Below are positions 34,401 through 42,248 of a stretch of DNA of 64,000 nt, piece after piece. Within the stretch, counting starts at the first letter, position 1. Each line of letters starts with the position of its first letter. Position numbers and translations under genes: made by a program. Under the pieces are notes generated by a model that ran no database searches, was not told where the DNA came from, and saw nothing but the letters and a program-made list of their open reading frames with translations. The DNA is from Chitinophaga tropicalis (GTDB lineage: Bacteria; Bacteroidota; Bacteroidia; Chitinophagales; Chitinophagaceae): positions 434,001 through 498,000 of the forward strand of contig NZ_WRXN01000003.1 of NCBI RefSeq assembly GCF_009758205.1. The letters run 5' to 3'.

Positions 34401-35542
34401 GCGTCTTCTGCAAAGCGGTTTACGTCGTCATAGGGCAGGCTGTTCTTTGCAAAGGGCAGGTGCTGGTACAGGGGAAATTTTACAATATTCTCATGGTAAT
34501 AGCAGAATCCTTTTTTGTATGTGCCTATCCATATAATGCCGGTATTATCACAATACAGGGCATTGATACTATTCTGGCTCAGGCTTTTGGGGTCTTCGCT
34601 GTTATTCAGGAGGTAATTGATGGAAGATTGTTTTTTGTCGATGATGTTGATGCCTCCGTGATCGGTACCTATCCAGATGCGGCCCTGGTTATCCTGTACC
34701 ACTCCCCGGACGATGTTATTATTGAGCCGGAGGGGGGTGCTGTTCTGATCGTAGTGGACCAGTGAGGATGTGGAAGGTTTATAGCAGTAGACGCCCTGTA
34801 CGTTGCTGGTGTTGAAGATCCAGAGGTCTCCGTCCCTGTCTGCCAGCATTTCATAGTTCTGGAGGCTGGTATCGGCGGTGGCGCCGGGTAGTTGGTAGCG
34901 GTAAGTTATTTTCAGGCTGTGGCCGTCCATTTTTTCCAGCAGTCCGTTGCCATGCAGGAGCCAGTGATTGCCGGCCGGGTCTTCTGCCATGGTGGAGATA
35001 TTGTTATCTGCCGGGCTTTCTTTATCTGTGGTGTGACAGATGCGGAATTGTTTTTTATTTGACGGTAGGTAGGCGTAAGCTCCCTGGCGGGGGACGATGA
35101 ACCAGAATCGTCCCTGTTTATCTTTGAGGATATTGCCGATGGAGTCTGCCGGGACGCCATATTGTTGTAATACTGGGCCCGGGTGGCGGTAGAAATTGCC
35201 TTTTTCCGGGTTATAGATGTTCTGGCCGTTGTGGTGGGTGATCCAGATCAATCCGTCCGGGCCTTCCATGAGTTTAGTGATAAAGTTGTCTGAGAGGGTG
35301 GAAGAGTCCCGGAGGTCCTGCCGGAAGATGCGGAAGTTATATCCGTCATAACGGTTCAATCCGGACATGGTGCCGAACCACATGAAGCCGCGGCTGTCTT
35401 TGAGTATACAGTTTACCTGGTTTGCGGAGAGTCCCTGAGAGATGTCTACCCTGGTTAACTGGTACTGTGGTTGTGATGATTGTGCCTTCAGTAATGCAGG
35501 CAGGCAATATAACAGGAGTAGAATAAAAAAACGCTTCTTCAC
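31475..35542 (-). CDS. Hybrid two-component system sensor/regulator (HTCS), AraC output
   Basis: A 1355-residue one-protein signalling system. It has a signal peptide (MKKRFFILLLLYCLPALLKAQ), a periplasmic two-component-regulator beta-propeller (about 30-690, repeated DxxGxLWIGT-type units), a Y_Y_Y domain (about 705-770), one membrane helix (about 780-805), HisKA with His861 (NISHEFRTPL), HATPase, a receiver with Asp1157 (VVSDVNMPEMDG), and a C-terminal AraC domain (LSRELHMSRVSAYKKLLSL, VAEVAYEVGFNNPKYFAKYF). Such proteins bind oligosaccharides and switch on polysaccharide utilisation loci. No SusCD pair is next to it; the fucosidase genes are the nearest glycan genes. Converges with the ABC permease, 5 nt apart. 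Confidence 0.92.
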   Translation of the reverse strand: MKKRFFILLLLYCLPALLKAQSSQPQYQLTRVDISQGLSANQVNCILKDSRGFMWFGTMSGLNRYDGYNFRIFRQDLRDSSTLSDNFITKLMEGPDGLIWITHHNGQNIYNPEKGNFYRHPGPVLQQYGVPADSIGNILKDKQGRFWFIVPRQGAYAYLPSNKKQFRICHTTDKESPADNNISTMAEDPAGNHWLLHGNGLLEKMDGHSLKITYRYQLPGATADTSLQNYEMLADRDGDLWIFNTSNVQGVYCYKPSTSSLVHYDQNSTPLRLNNNIVRGVVQDNQGRIWIGTDHGGINIIDKKQSSINYLLNNSEDPKSLSQNSINALYCDNTGIIWIGTYKKGFCYYHENIVKFPLYQHLPFAKNSLPYDDVNRFAEDANGNLWIGTNGGGLIYFDRTKNTYKQYLHDPHNPNSPSGNVVVSLWIDHAQKLWIGTYYGGLDCFDGRQFTHYRHDPAYSQSLSDNSVWEIFEDSRQRLWVGTLSGGLNQLDRSTGKFQRYVPGAPNSVVSKYISAILEDKQGNVWVGTSDGVDIISNQGKFTHYGESGISNRNVVCMFEDSRGLIWVGTREGLNLYDPRTRKFRIFRREDGLADNTVLNILEDNSHTLWFSTTNGLSNLTIRNGKYLFRNYDESDGLQGREFNENAALKTRKGELIFGGGNGFNLFYPHTIAGNNTVPPIVLTDFQIFNQSILPGQNVNGRVLLEQSITQTRHITLKYRENVFSIDFSALNYFHPEKNQYAYMLEGFNNEWLTTDGSQRKATYTNLDPGQYTFRLKASNNDGIWTPEPLELHITILPPFWRTPLAFFIYVLLIIGALILARKITLERERLRSRIEQERQEAQRMHELDALKIRFFTNISHEFRTPLSLIITPLEKILRKGTENNIQQQLVLVQRNARRLLNLVNQLLDFRKMEVQEIRLYTAEGDLVSYIRELTFSFSDLSEKKQIHLDFHSNISELTMLYDPDKIEKIIFNLLSNAFKFTPEQGNISVDLQLLEGGQLAIMVKDTGIGIPAEQQEKIFERFFQHDIPGSLVNQGSGIGLSITREFVKLHGGSISVDSSPGMGSCFTIILPVKGVITKPQITDTIKTSVMAALPAPESPAAYNGKKPVLLLIEDSEDFRFYLKDNLSAHFHIVDAPNGRIGWDILQQTMPNLVVSDVNMPEMDGLELCRRIRQQPKTAHLPVILLTARASEEDQLEALDNGATDYITKPFNYEVLLSRIRNIISQQDSLKKTFRQHIEAHPEEIAISSQDEQFIQSALQIVEKNISNPDFSVEELSRELHMSRVSAYKKLLSLTGKTPIEFIRSIRLKRAAQLLGKSQLTVAEVAYEVGFNNPKYFAKYFKLEYGVLPSAYKNT

Positions 35543-35612
35543 TTATATTAACGCGGGCCGGTTTTTAATGTTAATGCTACAATATAGGCCTGCTGATCGG
35601 ATTAAAAAAGAG

Positions 35613-35636
35613 AAAGGTCGAAAGAATTCGACCTTT
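35613..35636 (-). terminator. Hairpin with T run on the minus strand
   Basis: A perfect 10-bp stem AAAGGTCGAA / TTCGACCTTT with a 4-nt loop. On the minus strand it is followed by TCTCTTTTTT, a terminator pattern, 71 bp before the HTCS start. It may stop readthrough from the peptide gene or act in an HTCS leader. Confidence 0.5.
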
Positions 35637-35886
35637 GTGCTAAAATTCCACGTTATGGTACTCAGGTCCATAAAGAGTTAAGGCGTTAGCCCATAATAAG
35701 TTATGTAAATATGAATGAGATCAGTTATAATGATTTCTTACATGCTGTCTGTTGGTTATTTTACCTTATAGTATCTTTCGTCACTGTTCTGCCTGGAGCC
35801 AACTGCACCTATTAAAGGTAATATAATTACAAAGCAAATGTAATACCCCCCGGAGTGATAACCAAAGGTTTAACATCTTTTTTTGC

Positions 35887-35898
35887 GCAATCGTTTGC
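35887..35898. promoter_or_regulatory. LacI/GalR-type operator-like palindrome
   Basis: GCAATCGTTTGC, the CAAnCG..TTG pattern of LacI-family sites, with one mismatched pair. A perfect version is at 42095-42106 near the GH29 gene. No LacI-type regulator gene lies in the window. Confidence 0.35.
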
Positions 35899-35972
35899 AT
35901 AATTGTCTGGATGACACGACTGGCGTGGATTTTAAGGTTCAGGCAATTTGCGGGTTAGTGTCCGGGTGACAA

Positions 35973-36008
35973 AAAAACGCTTTCGCCGGTATGGGGGAAA
36001 GCGTTTTT
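35973..36008 (-). terminator. Terminator of the double-glycine peptide gene
   Basis: A 12-bp stem AAAAACGCTTTC / GAAAGCGTTTTT with a 12-nt loop and seven T on the minus-strand exit side, 42 nt past the peptide stop. Confidence 0.7.
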
Positions 36009-36050
36009 ATGCAGTTACAACTGCTTTGGCAAATTCCGGGGTTAATGATA

Positions 36051-36359
36051 TTAACGGCCGGTAAGACCGCCCAGCAGGCCGGTAATGTTACCGAGACCTG
36101 ATAACAGGCCACCTACGCCCTGCAGTACGCTATTTACTCCCGGGGTCAGTGCAAATACGGAGCCGCCAACGCTGGAAGAAAGGGTAGTGAGGCTGACAGC
36201 GGCGCCGGCGCCTACGTTGGCTACAGCGGAACCTACTCCGGCAGTCAGGTTGCCAATGCCGAGACTACCGAGTAAACCGTCGAGCAGTCCTCCGTTAATA
36301 GCGAGCGCTTCGGTATCAGTCAATGGGGTGAATTGATCAAACTGGTTGAAATTTTCCAT
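36051..36359 (-). CDS. Double-glycine-leader, glycine-rich peptide (bacteriocin-like precursor)
   Basis: A 102-residue precursor. Residues 1-24 (MENFNQFDQFTPLTDTEALAINGG) form a double-glycine leader with the acidic/hydrophobic spacing used by C39 peptidases (L-T-x-x-E-A-L...I-N-G-G). The 78-residue core is almost all Gly, Leu, Val, Ala, Ser, Thr and Asn, with no Cys, His or Trp and one Arg at the very end. Its start (GLLGSLGIGNLTAG) and end (GGLLSGLGNITGLLGG) resemble each other, suggesting a hydrophobic hairpin or membrane-inserting peptide. It is divergent from the HlyD and C39-ABC exporter genes, which very likely cut and export it. No modification enzyme is seen. Confidence 0.75.
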   Translation of the reverse strand: MENFNQFDQFTPLTDTEALAINGGLLDGLLGSLGIGNLTAGVGSAVANVGAGAAVSLTTLSSSVGGSVFALTPGVNSVLQGVGGLLSGLGNITGLLGGLTGR

Positions 36360-36524
36360 TTTGTTGGTTTTTATTAGTGATGAAATTGTAAGTGGTGTAT
36401 AACAAGGTTACTTTATATGCTACTGTTCTGTATTCATGCAATCGATAATAGGTATATACGCGACTTCATAAGTACTGTCTATGTAAAAATTAATCTATCC
36501 TTATCATATATCATCCTTCCATTA

Positions 36525-36586
36525 CTGTTCATTTTCAGTTGTTTCGTTCATTCTGTTTATTTAGGGCGACAACAGAAAATGAACAG
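36525..36586. promoter_or_regulatory. 18-bp inverted repeat in the divergent peptide/exporter promoter region
   Basis: Arms at 36525-36542 and 36569-36586 (CTGTTCATTTTCAGTTGT and ACAACAGAAAATGAACAG) pair at 17 of 18 positions around a 26-nt loop. It lies in the 285-bp space between the divergent peptide and HlyD genes. It may be a two-site operator or an RNA hairpin; it lacks a terminator T run. Confidence 0.5.
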
Positions 36587-36644
36587 ATTGTACTATGCCG
36601 GAATCATTAACTTTTTATGTGTTTATCGCCTAAATCTGACATAA

Positions 36645-37793
36645 ATGCCATCGTTATTCCCGGCCGCTATCATGGAGCGTTCTGTGTTTACCTGGTTACC
36701 CAGGGTTAAAACCGGTACCCAGGTCATCTATATCATTGTACTATTGGTTGTGCTTATTGCATTGGCAGCCCTGCCGTTTATTTATGTGGACGTATCGGTT
36801 TCTGCTTCCGGTCTTGTAAGACCGATAGCGGAGAAAACAGAGTTGTATAACCTGGTAGCGGGTACGATAGAAGAGGTGCTGGTCACTGATGGCGCCAGCA
36901 TTCGCAGCGGGCAGGTACTGATGCGGTTACGGCAGGATATCAATGACAGTAAAATGGTGCAGAACTCTTTCGAGATATCCCAGCGGGAACTGCAGATACA
37001 TGATCTCTCGTTACTGGCGGCGGGCAGTGGGGGCGCCAGTCTCCGGTCAGCTCAATACCGTCAGCAGTATTCTCAATACATATCTTCCCTGAGTGAGCAG
37101 GCAGCTACTGTAGATAAGCTGAGGGCAGATATGAATACTTACGAAAAGCTTTTTCACGAAAAGGTGGTTGCCAGGCAGGAATACCTGGACAGGAAATATG
37201 AGTATGAGAAAAGCAGGGCAGCCTATCAATCTGCCATCCAGCAGCAACGCAGTGTATGGTCTAATGAGCTGAACCAGCTCAGGTTGGAGGATAATCGTCT
37301 GCGGGCAGAAAATCACCAGCTTTCCAAGGAAAAGGAATGGAACCTTATTAAGGCGCCTGTCAGCGGTACGCTGCAGCAGTTCACGGGTAAATACCCGGGT
37401 GGTTTTGTACGTGCGGGAGAGCTGCTGGGCGTTATATCGCCGGATTCCAGTCTACTGGCGGAATGTTATGTTTCTCCGCGGGATATTGGTTACCTGGAAA
37501 AAGGGATGCCTGTCAGCTTCCAGGTAGATGCTTTCAATTATAATGAATGGGGGATTGTAAAAGGGAAGGTATTATCTGTTGATAATGATTTTACCCTGGT
37601 GAACAACGAGCCTGTTTTTAAAGTGAAATGCAGCTTTGTCAGTACTGAGCTCTCAACGCCTAAAGGAATAAAAGCTTCACTAAAGAAAGGAATGACCCTG
37701 CAATCCCGGTTTATCCTGACCAGGCGTAGTCTTTTCCAGTTGTTGTATGATAAAGCAGACGACTGGGTGAATCCCAACAGGAAAAAGGCGTAA
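36645..37793 (+). CDS. HlyD-family secretion adaptor for the peptide exporter
   Basis: A 382-residue inner-membrane adaptor with one N-terminal helix (about 26-48, VIYIIVLLVVLIALAALPF). Barrel-sandwich halves follow (GLVRPIAEKTELYNLVAG, VLVTDGASIRSGQVLMRL and later LIKAPVSGTLQQF), with a coiled-coil region (about 110-235) between them and a beta-barrel end. Met10 (36672) is an alternative start. It links the ABC exporter to an outer-membrane factor, which is not encoded here, so a shared TolC is likely. 57 nt upstream of the exporter gene. Confidence 0.88.
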   Translation: MPSLFPAAIMERSVFTWLPRVKTGTQVIYIIVLLVVLIALAALPFIYVDVSVSASGLVRPIAEKTELYNLVAGTIEEVLVTDGASIRSGQVLMRLRQDINDSKMVQNSFEISQRELQIHDLSLLAAGSGGASLRSAQYRQQYSQYISSLSEQAATVDKLRADMNTYEKLFHEKVVARQEYLDRKYEYEKSRAAYQSAIQQQRSVWSNELNQLRLEDNRLRAENHQLSKEKEWNLIKAPVSGTLQQFTGKYPGGFVRAGELLGVISPDSSLLAECYVSPRDIGYLEKGMPVSFQVDAFNYNEWGIVKGKVLSVDNDFTLVNNEPVFKVKCSFVSTELSTPKGIKASLKKGMTLQSRFILTRRSLFQLLYDKADDWVNPNRKKA

Positions 37794-37850
37794 CGGTCCG
37801 GCCCCATACATTTCCCGGCTGTAAACAATTATTAATCTTTTCTATTTTCA

Positions 37851-40037
37851 ATGAACGCATCCTTATCAGCCTCTCTGAAACGCAGTGCCCGTGTTAAACA
37901 ACGGGATATAACAGATTGCGGCGCTGCATGCCTGGCTTCTGTAGCAGCCTATTACCGGTTGCAGATGCCGGTAGCCCTTATTCGTCAGTATGCAGGTACG
38001 GATAAACTGGGCACTAACGTTATGGGACTTCTCACTGCCGCTCAGAAGCTGGGTTTCCAGGCCAAGGGAGTAAAAGGCCCGTTCGATGCACTGCGTAATG
38101 TGCCCAAGCCAGCAATTGTTCATGTGGTTGTGAACGGCGCATTGCAACATTTTATGGTGCTCTGCAAAGTGACAGCTACTGAAGTGGAGGTGATGGACCC
38201 GGCGGAGGGCGCCTGCCGCAGAATGACGCATGATGCTTTTAAAAAGATCTGGACGGGCGTGCTTATTCTCCTGTTGCCGGGAGAGGAGTTTCATCCCGGC
38301 AATGGTAAAGTATCGCATCTGCAACGTTTCTGGTACCTGCTACGACCCCACAGGAGCGTGCTTATACAGGCTATGTTCGGTGCTATGATCTTTACTGTTC
38401 TGGGATTATCGACCTCTATCTATGTACAGAAAATAGTGGATAATGTATTGGTGGAAGGTAACAGGAACCTTCTCAATATGCTCAGTATTATTATGCTGGT
38501 CATCCTCTTCCTGCAGCTGTTCATAGGTAACCTGAAAAGCATTTTTGTGGTGAAAACCGGTCAGCAGATGGATGCCCGTCTGATTCTCGGATATTATAAG
38601 CATCTGCTGCTGCTGCCGCAACAATTCTTTGATACCATGCGTGTGGGCGAGATCACTTCACGTATCAATGATGCTGTTAAGATCCGTACGTTCATCAACG
38701 ATGTAGGTATTACACTTATCGTGAACGCGTTTATCATTATTTTTTCCTTTGCGCTGATGTTCAGCTATAACTGGAAGCTGGCGCTGATCATGCTGGCTAT
38801 ACTTCCGATATACTTCGTCATCTACCGGATCAGCAATTATATGAATAAACGGTTGCAGCGCAGGCTGATGGAAGACAGTGCGGAGCTGGGCAGCCAGATG
38901 GTGGAATCTCTCAACACTGTGGCGACTATCAAAAGATTTGCGCTGGAGGAATATGCCAATATGAAAACTGAGAACAGGTTTATACAGGTGCTGAAAACCA
39001 CTTATGAATCTGCTATCAGCAATATGTACCTGGGCAGCGCTTCCAGTCTTATTACCAGCATTTTTGTGGTGATATTGTTGTGGACGGGCGCTTCACTGGT
39101 GCTGGACCGGCAGCTTAGTCCCGGGGGACTTTTATCTTTCTATGCACTTATCGGTTATTTTACCGGTCCGGCCATGAGCCTTATTGGGGCTAACAGGAGC
39201 GTACAGGATGCGTTGATAGCGGCTGACCGCCTGTTTGAGATCATGGACCTGGAGCAGGAGGATACAAGTAATAAAGTGGAGCTGACGCCGGCTATGACAG
39301 GGGATATTCATTTTAATAATGTTTCCTTCAGTTATGGGAGCCGTGTGGAAGTATTCAGGCATTTCAACCTGCAGATAGAGAATGGCAGGATCACTGCCAT
39401 AGTAGGGGAGAGCGGTTCCGGGAAGTCTACGCTTATGGCGCTTTTGCAGAATATCTATCCGCTGAGGGAGGGCAGTATTATTATTGGTCATACGGACACG
39501 AAATATATCCTTCCTGAAAGCCTGCGCCGTTTTATTGGTGTAGTGCCGCAGCATATAGATCTGTTTGCAGGTACGATAGCGTCTAACATTGCGGTAGGGG
39601 AGTTTGAGCCGGATATGCAGAAAGTGCTTCACATTGCCAGGCTGCTGGATATTATAGGTTTTATAGAGCAGTTGCCGGATGGTTTTAACACTATGCTGGG
39701 CGAGCATGGCTTTAATCTTTCGGGTGGCCAGCGGCAGCGGCTGGCTATTGCCCGTGCGCTTTACCGGGACCCGCAGGTGATCATCATGGATGAAGCTACA
39801 TCGTCGCTGGACCCGGTCTCTGACCAGCATATCCAGCAACTGATGCAGCAGCTTCGTAATATCGGGAAGACCATCATTGTGATTGCCCATCGCCTTAGTA
39901 CGGTTGTAAATGCGGATAAAATTGCCGTGTTACGTAACGGTACGCTGGCGGAGGAGGGCACGCATGATGAACTGATGTTGCGTAATGGTGTGTATGCAAT
40001 GCTCTGGAGCCATCACCAGGGTGTATTACTCTCTTAA
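37851..40037 (+). CDS. Peptidase-containing ABC transporter (C39 peptidase, PCAT type)
   Basis: A 728-residue exporter with all three parts. The N-terminal C39 peptidase has Gln17 (oxyanion), Cys23 in QRDITDCGAACLAS, His100 in LQHFMVL and Asp116 in VMDPAEG, so the full catalytic set is present. The six-helix ABC membrane domain (about 160-440) is next, then the ATPase: Walker A GESGSGKST (Lys525), signature LSGGQRQRLA, Walker B VIIMDEATSSLD and the H-loop IAHRLST. It cuts leaders after Gly-Gly and exports the core peptide. The divergent glycine-rich precursor is the obvious substrate. Confidence 0.93.
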   Translation: MNASLSASLKRSARVKQRDITDCGAACLASVAAYYRLQMPVALIRQYAGTDKLGTNVMGLLTAAQKLGFQAKGVKGPFDALRNVPKPAIVHVVVNGALQHFMVLCKVTATEVEVMDPAEGACRRMTHDAFKKIWTGVLILLLPGEEFHPGNGKVSHLQRFWYLLRPHRSVLIQAMFGAMIFTVLGLSTSIYVQKIVDNVLVEGNRNLLNMLSIIMLVILFLQLFIGNLKSIFVVKTGQQMDARLILGYYKHLLLLPQQFFDTMRVGEITSRINDAVKIRTFINDVGITLIVNAFIIIFSFALMFSYNWKLALIMLAILPIYFVIYRISNYMNKRLQRRLMEDSAELGSQMVESLNTVATIKRFALEEYANMKTENRFIQVLKTTYESAISNMYLGSASSLITSIFVVILLWTGASLVLDRQLSPGGLLSFYALIGYFTGPAMSLIGANRSVQDALIAADRLFEIMDLEQEDTSNKVELTPAMTGDIHFNNVSFSYGSRVEVFRHFNLQIENGRITAIVGESGSGKSTLMALLQNIYPLREGSIIIGHTDTKYILPESLRRFIGVVPQHIDLFAGTIASNIAVGEFEPDMQKVLHIARLLDIIGFIEQLPDGFNTMLGEHGFNLSGGQRQRLAIARALYRDPQVIIMDEATSSLDPVSDQHIQQLMQQLRNIGKTIIVIAHRLSTVVNADKIAVLRNGTLAEEGTHDELMLRNGVYAMLWSHHQGVLLS

Positions 40038-40059
40038 TTCTACTACACGTTCCTGAATA

Positions 40060-41955
40060 TCATTCGTAGGGTATTAAGTTGATCTCAAATAGTTTCATCA
40101 ATTCTTTACCGGTTATTGTTCCCGGTTTAATGTTCAGCGTATGTATGCCTGCCGGTAATGCCAGGTCATTTAAGGGCTGGGTCAGAATCTTCTCGTCTTT
40201 TGAGGATACGGCCTGTGTTTTTCCGCTGAGAGTTTTCCCGTTCACGTCAATTGAAAAAGTATTTTCTCCGGTAGTGGCATCTGCTGCGTATTTGATATTT
40301 GTGTGGAAGCGTCCTGGCTGGGTTAGCCGGAATGTCCAGCTGATGTACTGATTGGGTTGTGTCCAGTCGAACACATAATACCTGGGCGCTTTTCCATCGC
40401 CATATTTAAAACCATTTCCATGCAGGGCACCGTCAAAGGCCCGTAGTACGTTGGTAAGGGAGTGGGTATCCAGTACGCGTACTGTATCGGTCGCTACTTC
40501 CTGCATATCCAGTACTATTACGCTGTTCATGGAATCTGGCGCTGTGGCGGGTAAGGTGATAGTTACATCTTTATTGCTGACCCGTTTTACGGGAAGGTCT
40601 TTTTGTTGGGGATCTGCCAGTAGCCAGGCTTTGCGGATGTTGCTTTTTAGTCCGCCTACATACAACGGCGTTTTTTCCGGCCAGTTGAATACGTGCAGGT
40701 ACAGGCGTTTGCCTTTAAGTGTGCTTTCTCCCCAGGGCTGCAGCGGTAATGGGGAAGTGGTAGTGCCGTAAATGCTTTCGCCGTTTGTATGCATCCAGGC
40801 GCCGATGCTGTGGAGTATAACAGTATCGCGCGGGTCTACCAGTCCGTTACCCATGGGACCTATGTTCATGAGCAGGTTGCCGCCTCTGGAGGCGGCTTTG
40901 GCCAGTAGTTTTATGAAGAAGCCAGCGGGTTTGTGGCTGTTATCATATTTTGAATAGCCGTAGGATTCGTTTGTGGTGGGGATGGCTTCCCAGTCGCCCG
41001 TAACGGGGTAAAATTCTGCGGGCCGATCTGATGTATTCTTATAATCGCCGAAGGAGATATTGGCATTGCGGGCCAGGCGGCCGTTCACTACTACGTTGTT
41101 ATCTACTTCGCGGATGGCTTTTAAGATGCGGATATTTTCGCTTAGTGGTAATTTGCTGGGGGTATCGAACCATAGTATATCCGGGTGGTATTTGCGGATC
41201 AGTTCCACTATTTGCGGGATGGCTTTTTCGTTCACATATTTTATTGCTTTGGGCAGTTGTTCCGGATGAACGTTAAACCAATCGAGGCCGCCGTAGAGGC
41301 GTTTGTCGCCACCGGGATTGTCATAATCCCAGTCGTTGCCGGGGGCGTCGGGATGTTCCCAGTCGTAGGCGTGAGAGTAATAGAACCCGAACCGGATGCC
41401 ATATTTTTTGCAGGCCGCGGATAGTTCCTGCATGGGGTCCCGTTTGAAAGTGGAGGCTGAGATATTCAGATCGCTGACTTTGGAGGGATACATGGCTACG
41501 CCGTCGTGGTGTTTTGAAGTGATGATGAGGTAGCGCATGCCGGCAGCTTTTATTAGCCGTACCCAGGCGTCTGCGTTGAACTGTTCGGGGTTGAAGGGTT
41601 GTAGTAATTTTTCCTGGTAGACGGCGCGGGATATTTTTTCTTTGCGCATGAGGTGTTCTGCGTAGCCGTCTACTTTTTGACCGTTCCATTCTCCGCCGGC
41701 GGCGGAATAAACGCCCCAGTGGATGAAGCAGCCGAATTTATCTTCCCGCCACCAGGCTATGCGGGTATCATGGTTTTCCATGCTGTGTTTCCACCAGCCG
41801 TTCAGGGCTTCATTGATGGCAGCCTGGTCGCGTTCGGCGCCTTTTTGCATTAAAAGTCCCTGTTCGTCTCCTTTGTCGGCCGTGGAGGAAGGGGCTTGTG
41901 CCTGCAGTCTTATGGACATGCCGATAAGGATTGCACTGAAAAGTATGAGTCTCAT
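40060..41955 (-). CDS. Exported alpha-L-fucosidase, GH29
   Basis: A 631-residue enzyme with signal peptide (MRLILFSAILIGMSIRLQAQ). The GH29 barrel is clear: KFGCFIHWGVYSAAGGEW, LIITSKHHDGVAMY, GFYYSHAYDWEHP, and HPDILWFDTPSK with Asp264 as the likely nucleophile. A C-terminal part of about 140 residues (HSLTNVLRAFDGALHG onward) is a beta-sandwich that may bind carbohydrate. It removes alpha-linked L-fucose from glycans in the periplasm. Convergent with the exporter gene, 22 nt apart. A LacI-type palindrome lies 140 bp upstream of the start. Confidence 0.92.
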   Translation of the reverse strand: MRLILFSAILIGMSIRLQAQAPSSTADKGDEQGLLMQKGAERDQAAINEALNGWWKHSMENHDTRIAWWREDKFGCFIHWGVYSAAGGEWNGQKVDGYAEHLMRKEKISRAVYQEKLLQPFNPEQFNADAWVRLIKAAGMRYLIITSKHHDGVAMYPSKVSDLNISASTFKRDPMQELSAACKKYGIRFGFYYSHAYDWEHPDAPGNDWDYDNPGGDKRLYGGLDWFNVHPEQLPKAIKYVNEKAIPQIVELIRKYHPDILWFDTPSKLPLSENIRILKAIREVDNNVVVNGRLARNANISFGDYKNTSDRPAEFYPVTGDWEAIPTTNESYGYSKYDNSHKPAGFFIKLLAKAASRGGNLLMNIGPMGNGLVDPRDTVILHSIGAWMHTNGESIYGTTTSPLPLQPWGESTLKGKRLYLHVFNWPEKTPLYVGGLKSNIRKAWLLADPQQKDLPVKRVSNKDVTITLPATAPDSMNSVIVLDMQEVATDTVRVLDTHSLTNVLRAFDGALHGNGFKYGDGKAPRYYVFDWTQPNQYISWTFRLTQPGRFHTNIKYAADATTGENTFSIDVNGKTLSGKTQAVSSKDEKILTQPLNDLALPAGIHTLNIKPGTITGKELMKLFEINLIPYE

Positions 41956-42094
41956 AGTTTTATGTTTATGAATGCTACACTGATAAACAAAAGATGAGTC
42001 CTGTTATATGTACTATTGGCACTTTATTTAACTGTGGGGGTAGACCTTGGGTTATCACTATCGTTTTCATAACATGGAATCATGACTAAGATAG

Positions 42095-42106
42095 GCAATC
42101 GATTGC
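42095..42106. promoter_or_regulatory. LacI/GalR-type operator-like palindrome near the GH29 and fic genes
   Basis: Perfect 12-bp palindrome GCAATCGATTGC, the classical LacI-family centre (CG between CAAT and ATTG), in the divergent region between the GH29 and fic genes. Confidence 0.45.
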
Positions 42107-42176
42107 AAAAAATGAAACTTTTAGGGAGTGAAGTTGGTTTAGGTGATAAGTGGTTGGTATTGTGTGTGTAGCGAGT

Positions 42177-42220
42177 GCGGAGAATAATTAGGTTATTCTC
42201 CGCATTTGTTGCGGAGAATA
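42177..42220. promoter_or_regulatory. Inverted repeat plus third half-site in the fic leader
   Basis: GCGGAGAATAA (42177-42187) and its exact inverse TTATTCTCCGC (42193-42203) form an 11-bp stem; a third GCGGAGAATA follows at 42211-42220, 28 nt before the fic start. Three copies of one 10-mer suggest a cooperative protein-binding site, possibly for the winged-helix end of the Fic protein itself. Confidence 0.55.
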
Positions 42221-42248
42221 GTTATATTCGGGTTGTAAATTGTGCAGG

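Larger units (their letters stand above)
35543..36050. other. Intergenic region between the HTCS and double-glycine peptide genes
   Basis: 508 bp. It holds a hairpin (35613-35636), a LacI-type palindrome (35887-35898) and the terminator of the peptide gene (35973-36008). A 34-codon plus-strand frame at 35711-35815 with a hydrophobic middle has no visible translation signals. No Bacteroidota-type promoter match was found before the HTCS gene. Confidence 0.5.

Noticed and set aside
36417-36644. 75-codon plus-strand frame just before the HlyD gene
   Set aside because: Runs through the 18-bp inverted repeat and stops exactly at the HlyD start; hydrophobic but without a GG leader or translation signal, so not called as an immunity or second peptide gene.
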